From Alsobacter sp040380755 (GTDB taxonomy: Bacteria; Pseudomonadota; Alphaproteobacteria; Rhizobiales; Beijerinckiaceae): a stretch of DNA of 7,217 nt. The notes beneath the pieces are model-generated. The model saw nothing but the letters and a program-made list of their open reading frames with translations, had not been told where the DNA came from and ran no database searches. Numbering within the stretch: the first letter of the stretch is position 1; every line of letters starts with the position of its first letter. Both the position numbers and the translations under genes were made by a program. Location of the stretch: contig JBEIIL010000160.1 in NCBI GenBank assembly GCA_040380755.1, positions 1-7,217 of the forward strand, read 5' to 3'. Of the stretch, positions 5,253 through 7,217 are shown piece after piece.

Positions 5253-6695
5253 TTGGCCCGCAAGCCCGGCCTGACAGTTGACGCCTTGGTGGCACTCGGT
5301 GCCGACAGGCTGGCACGGCTCGTGATCGACGAGGTCGAGCGCAATGCCGCGTTCAAGAAGGTGGTGGCCGGGGCGCTGGCTGGCAGCAAGGGGCCGAAGG
5401 CCGTCGTCGCCATCGTCGACCGTCGCCTCGCCGCCCTGAAGCGGGCGCGGGGCTTCGTGGACTGGGACAAGTCCCGAGCCTTTGCCGCCGATCTCGGCGC
5501 GACCGTCCAGATCATCGTCGAGGAACTGGGCACGGCGGCGCCCGGACTGGCGGCCGAGTGTCTGCTGCGTTTCATTGCAACGCATGCTGGCGTGTTCGAT
5601 CGCGTCGATGATTCCAGCGGCCGCATCCAGCACGTCTACGAGACAGCGATCGAGGCCATTTCGCCCATCATCGCGGCGATGACCGAAGAGGATCGCAGGC
5701 TCCTGCCGGACCTCGTCATGGCGCAGTGCATCGATGACAGTCAGGGCTACTGGATCCAGCTCGCGCAACGGGTTGCCCCGCTGCTGCCGGCCGACACCCT
5801 CGCGGCCTGGGACGAGCGTCTCACCGCCGAGCACTCAAGCCTCCCGCCGCGCCGCCCGGATGCGCGAGACTTCACCCATGACAGCCGCGCCAGAGAAATC
5901 ATCGCCGTACGCCAGGCCATCGCCGAGGCCAGGGGAGACCTCGACGGGTACATCGCCCTGGAGGAGGCCAAGCCGGCCACGTCACGCGACGAGGTCGACA
6001 TTGCCGAGCGGCTGACGACGGCCGGACGTCACGAGGAAGCGCTCGCCTGGGTGCGCCGACCCCGGAAGCGACGCATCGGATTCATGACCCACGCCGATGT
6101 CGCCGACGGCGCGTCTGTTCAGGATTACGGCTCCAAGCCGCGGATCCTGCTGGAGGCCCGGATCCTCGATGCCCTCGGCAAGCGCGAAGAAGCCCAGGCC
6201 GTGCGCTGGGCGGGTTTCGAGACGATGCTCGACACCGACCTGCTCCGGGAGCATGTCCGGCATCTCGACGATTTCGCCGAGTTCGAGGTGCTCGACCGGG
6301 CGTTCGCCCATGTGACAGCCTCGCCGCAGAGATACCGGGCGCTTGTGTTCTTCCTCAATTGGCCGCGGCTTGACCTCGCGGCCGACCTGGTCGTCGCGCA
6401 CCGCGCCACGTGGAACGGTCGCCACTATGACCTTCTGGTGCCCGCAGCGTCGGCGCTCGAGGTCGAGCATCCGCTGGCGGCGACCATCCTGTACCGCGCC
6501 CTGCTGGACGAGATCCTCGCCAGCGCACGCTCCGCTGCCTATGGGCATGGTGCGCGCTACCTCGAAAGGCTCGACGACCTGGCCGGCGGCCTTCCCGATG
6601 ACGCCGGCTCCCTGGTCGACACGCCTGCGACCTACAGGGTGAAGCTTCTGAAGTCCCATGGGCGGAAGTCTGGGTTTTGGGCGCTGGTGCGGTGA
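5253..6695 (+). CDS. DUF6880-family protein of unknown function
   Basis: A 480-residue soluble protein that I recognise as DUF6880-like from its ends. The N-terminus MARKPGLTVDALVALGADRLARL, the FVDWDKSRAFAADL segment (about 68-81) and the C-terminus HGRKSGFWALV are characteristic. The body is alpha-helical with TPR/Sel1-like helix pairs, for example AERLTTAGRHEEALAWV (about 250-266) and ARILDALGKREEAQAV (about 301-316). HPLAATILYRALLDEILA (about 405-422) is a conserved helical block. No signal peptide, membrane segment or catalytic motif is evident; a scaffold or protein-binding role is a guess from the helical repeats. The start is TTG: a TGA lies in frame 30 bases upstream with no ATG or GTG between, and MARK fits the family N-terminus. 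The ribosome site is weak (GAG at 5243-5245). Length and both ends appear complete. It is separated from the operon before it by the repeat island and from the next gene by an insertion sequence. Confidence 0.8.
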   Translation: MARKPGLTVDALVALGADRLARLVIDEVERNAAFKKVVAGALAGSKGPKAVVAIVDRRLAALKRARGFVDWDKSRAFAADLGATVQIIVEELGTAAPGLAAECLLRFIATHAGVFDRVDDSSGRIQHVYETAIEAISPIIAAMTEEDRRLLPDLVMAQCIDDSQGYWIQLAQRVAPLLPADTLAAWDERLTAEHSSLPPRRPDARDFTHDSRAREIIAVRQAIAEARGDLDGYIALEEAKPATSRDEVDIAERLTTAGRHEEALAWVRRPRKRRIGFMTHADVADGASVQDYGSKPRILLEARILDALGKREEAQAVRWAGFETMLDTDLLREHVRHLDDFAEFEVLDRAFAHVTASPQRYRALVFFLNWPRLDLAADLVVAHRATWNGRHYDLLVPAASALEVEHPLAATILYRALLDEILASARSAAYGHGARYLERLDDLAGGLPDDAGSLVDTPATYRVKLLKSHGRKSGFWALVR

Positions 6696-6865
6696 CGATC
6701 GAGGATTTTCTAATTCGGCCGTCGACGTCTGCTGTCAGCCGACACTGTGGACATGGGCCGATGTGGATGAGCAACCCAGACCCAGCCCGAAGAGACCTGC
6801 CTCACGACAAGGGGCGAATGCCGCCTGTAGATCAGCCCCGACGCGTGACCCCTTTCGGTGTCCAT
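6696..6865. other. gene-free stretch between DUF6880 gene and insertion sequence
   Basis: No credible gene on either strand in these 170 bases. TGTGGA occurs twice (at about 6747 and 6762), and a small TGTC/GACA inverted repeat sits at 6733-6744. GACCC at 6847-6851 is an inverted match to GGGTC at 6866-6870, the putative IS end. The sequence may include eroded mobile DNA, but no family can be named. Confidence 0.4.
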
Positions 6866-7217
6866 GGGTCTGACGCACATGTGGTGACGCTCAGGCTTGG
6901 GCTGTTGAGAGAAGCCGGGCCTCGAGCAGGTCGATCTTTGCCCGCCCATACATTTGCCTCTTCACCAGCTTCAATTTGGTGATCTGCCCCTCGGTCTGGC
7001 CGTTGGACCATGGGCTCGCGATCGCGGCCATGACAGCGGAGCTAGCCTTGCGGATCCCGGCGGCGAACGACGCCAACCGGCTGTTCGTGGCATCGGCAAT
7101 CCAGCCGTCCAGGTCGGCGCTCTTGCGGCGGACCATGGTATGGAACCGGTCCAGACGGGCCCGGGTGTTATCTATCTGGTCGGCAAGCTGCGTTCGCGGT
7201 GATTGAAGGCGACGAAT
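6866..7217 (-). mobile_element. ISL3-family insertion sequence, right-hand part only (runs off the window)
   Basis: The element is placed by its transposase. In ISL3 elements the transposase stop lies close to the transposase-3' terminus of the element. Here GGGTCTGACGCACATGTG (6866-6883), followed by GTGACG, lies immediately beyond the stop and has the look of a terminal inverted repeat. The other end is outside the window, so neither the repeat nor the 8-bp target duplication expected for ISL3 can be verified. The family call is firm; the boundary at 6866 is an inference. Confidence 0.55.
6891..7217 (-). CDS. ISL3-family transposase, C-terminal part (5' end outside window)
   Basis: The last 108 codons of a transposase that is still open at the window edge; the frame is continuous through an internal ATG at 7136, which is not the true start. 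The segment SPWSNGQTEGQITKLKLVKR, followed by QMYGRAKIDLLEARLL, is the hallmark of the C-terminal end of the ISL3 DDE domain. The Glu in QTEGQ (codon 6990-6992) is in the position of the third catalytic acidic residue. It would cut and join DNA at the IS ends. The visible part has no frameshift or stop, so the element could be intact. The TGA stop (6891-6893) is 25 bases inside the presumed IS end. Confidence 0.9.
   Translation of the reverse strand: MRRLQSPRTQLADQIDNTRARLDRFHTMVRRKSADLDGWIADATNSRLASFAAGIRKASSAVMAAIASPWSNGQTEGQITKLKLVKRQMYGRAKIDLLEARLLSTAQA

Noticed and set aside
5025..5834. 269-codon minus-strand open frame over the repeat island and the DUF6880 gene
   Set aside because: Starts inside the DUF6880 gene, antisense to it, and has no recognisable domain.
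6745..6770. Two TGTGGA sites as possible DnaA boxes or an origin
   Set aside because: Only partial matches to TTATCCACA, only two copies, and no adjoining replication gene or AT-rich unwinding stretch.
6710..6949. 79-codon minus-strand open frame spanning the IS end
   Set aside because: Crosses the presumed IS boundary and overlaps the transposase C-terminus in another frame; composition is not protein-like.

Overview
The window looks like chromosomal DNA from a GC-rich alphaproteobacterium. This is inferred from strong G/C preference at third codon positions, a DUF6880-type protein, a nitronate monooxygenase/HCCA-isomerase pair, and an AT-rich 'ACAGGGAA'-type intergenic repeat of a kind I associate with Rhizobiales and relatives. 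Genus cannot be fixed from the sequence alone.

Left part (1-1426): a tRNA-Gly (anticodon TCC, CCA encoded) lies on the minus strand with a plausible promoter in front of it. Upstream of it, also on the minus strand, is chaA, a complete Ca2+/H+ (Na+/H+) antiporter. The rest of the window, up to the last few hundred bases, is coded on the plus strand, so 1287-1426 is a divergent intergenic region.

Middle part (1427-5009): first comes a membrane protein that matches the transmembrane half of an ABC exporter but stops where the ATPase domain would begin. Next is a cysteine-rich, YkgJ-like putative metal-binding protein whose reading frame is broken by an in-frame TAG at codon 11. A tight two-gene unit follows: an FMN-dependent nitronate monooxygenase and, 13 bases downstream, a DsbA-fold protein of the 2-hydroxychromene-2-carboxylate isomerase / kappa-GST type. 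The pair suggests an oxidative or aromatic/nitro-compound side pathway, but the substrate is not deducible.

Right part (5010-7217): the last ~30 codons of the isomerase gene run into an AT-rich island that ends in about four imperfect 20-21-bp direct repeats (5085-5168). After it is a complete DUF6880-family gene of unknown function with a TTG start. Beyond about 170 bases with no recognisable gene, the C-terminal part of an ISL3-family transposase enters from the right on the minus strand, with a probable IS end near 6866.

I did not find a convincing new multi-gene system. The points most worth a second look are the amber-interrupted cysteine-cluster gene, the periodic repeat island that has become the 3' end of a coding gene, and the ATPase-less ABC membrane subunit.
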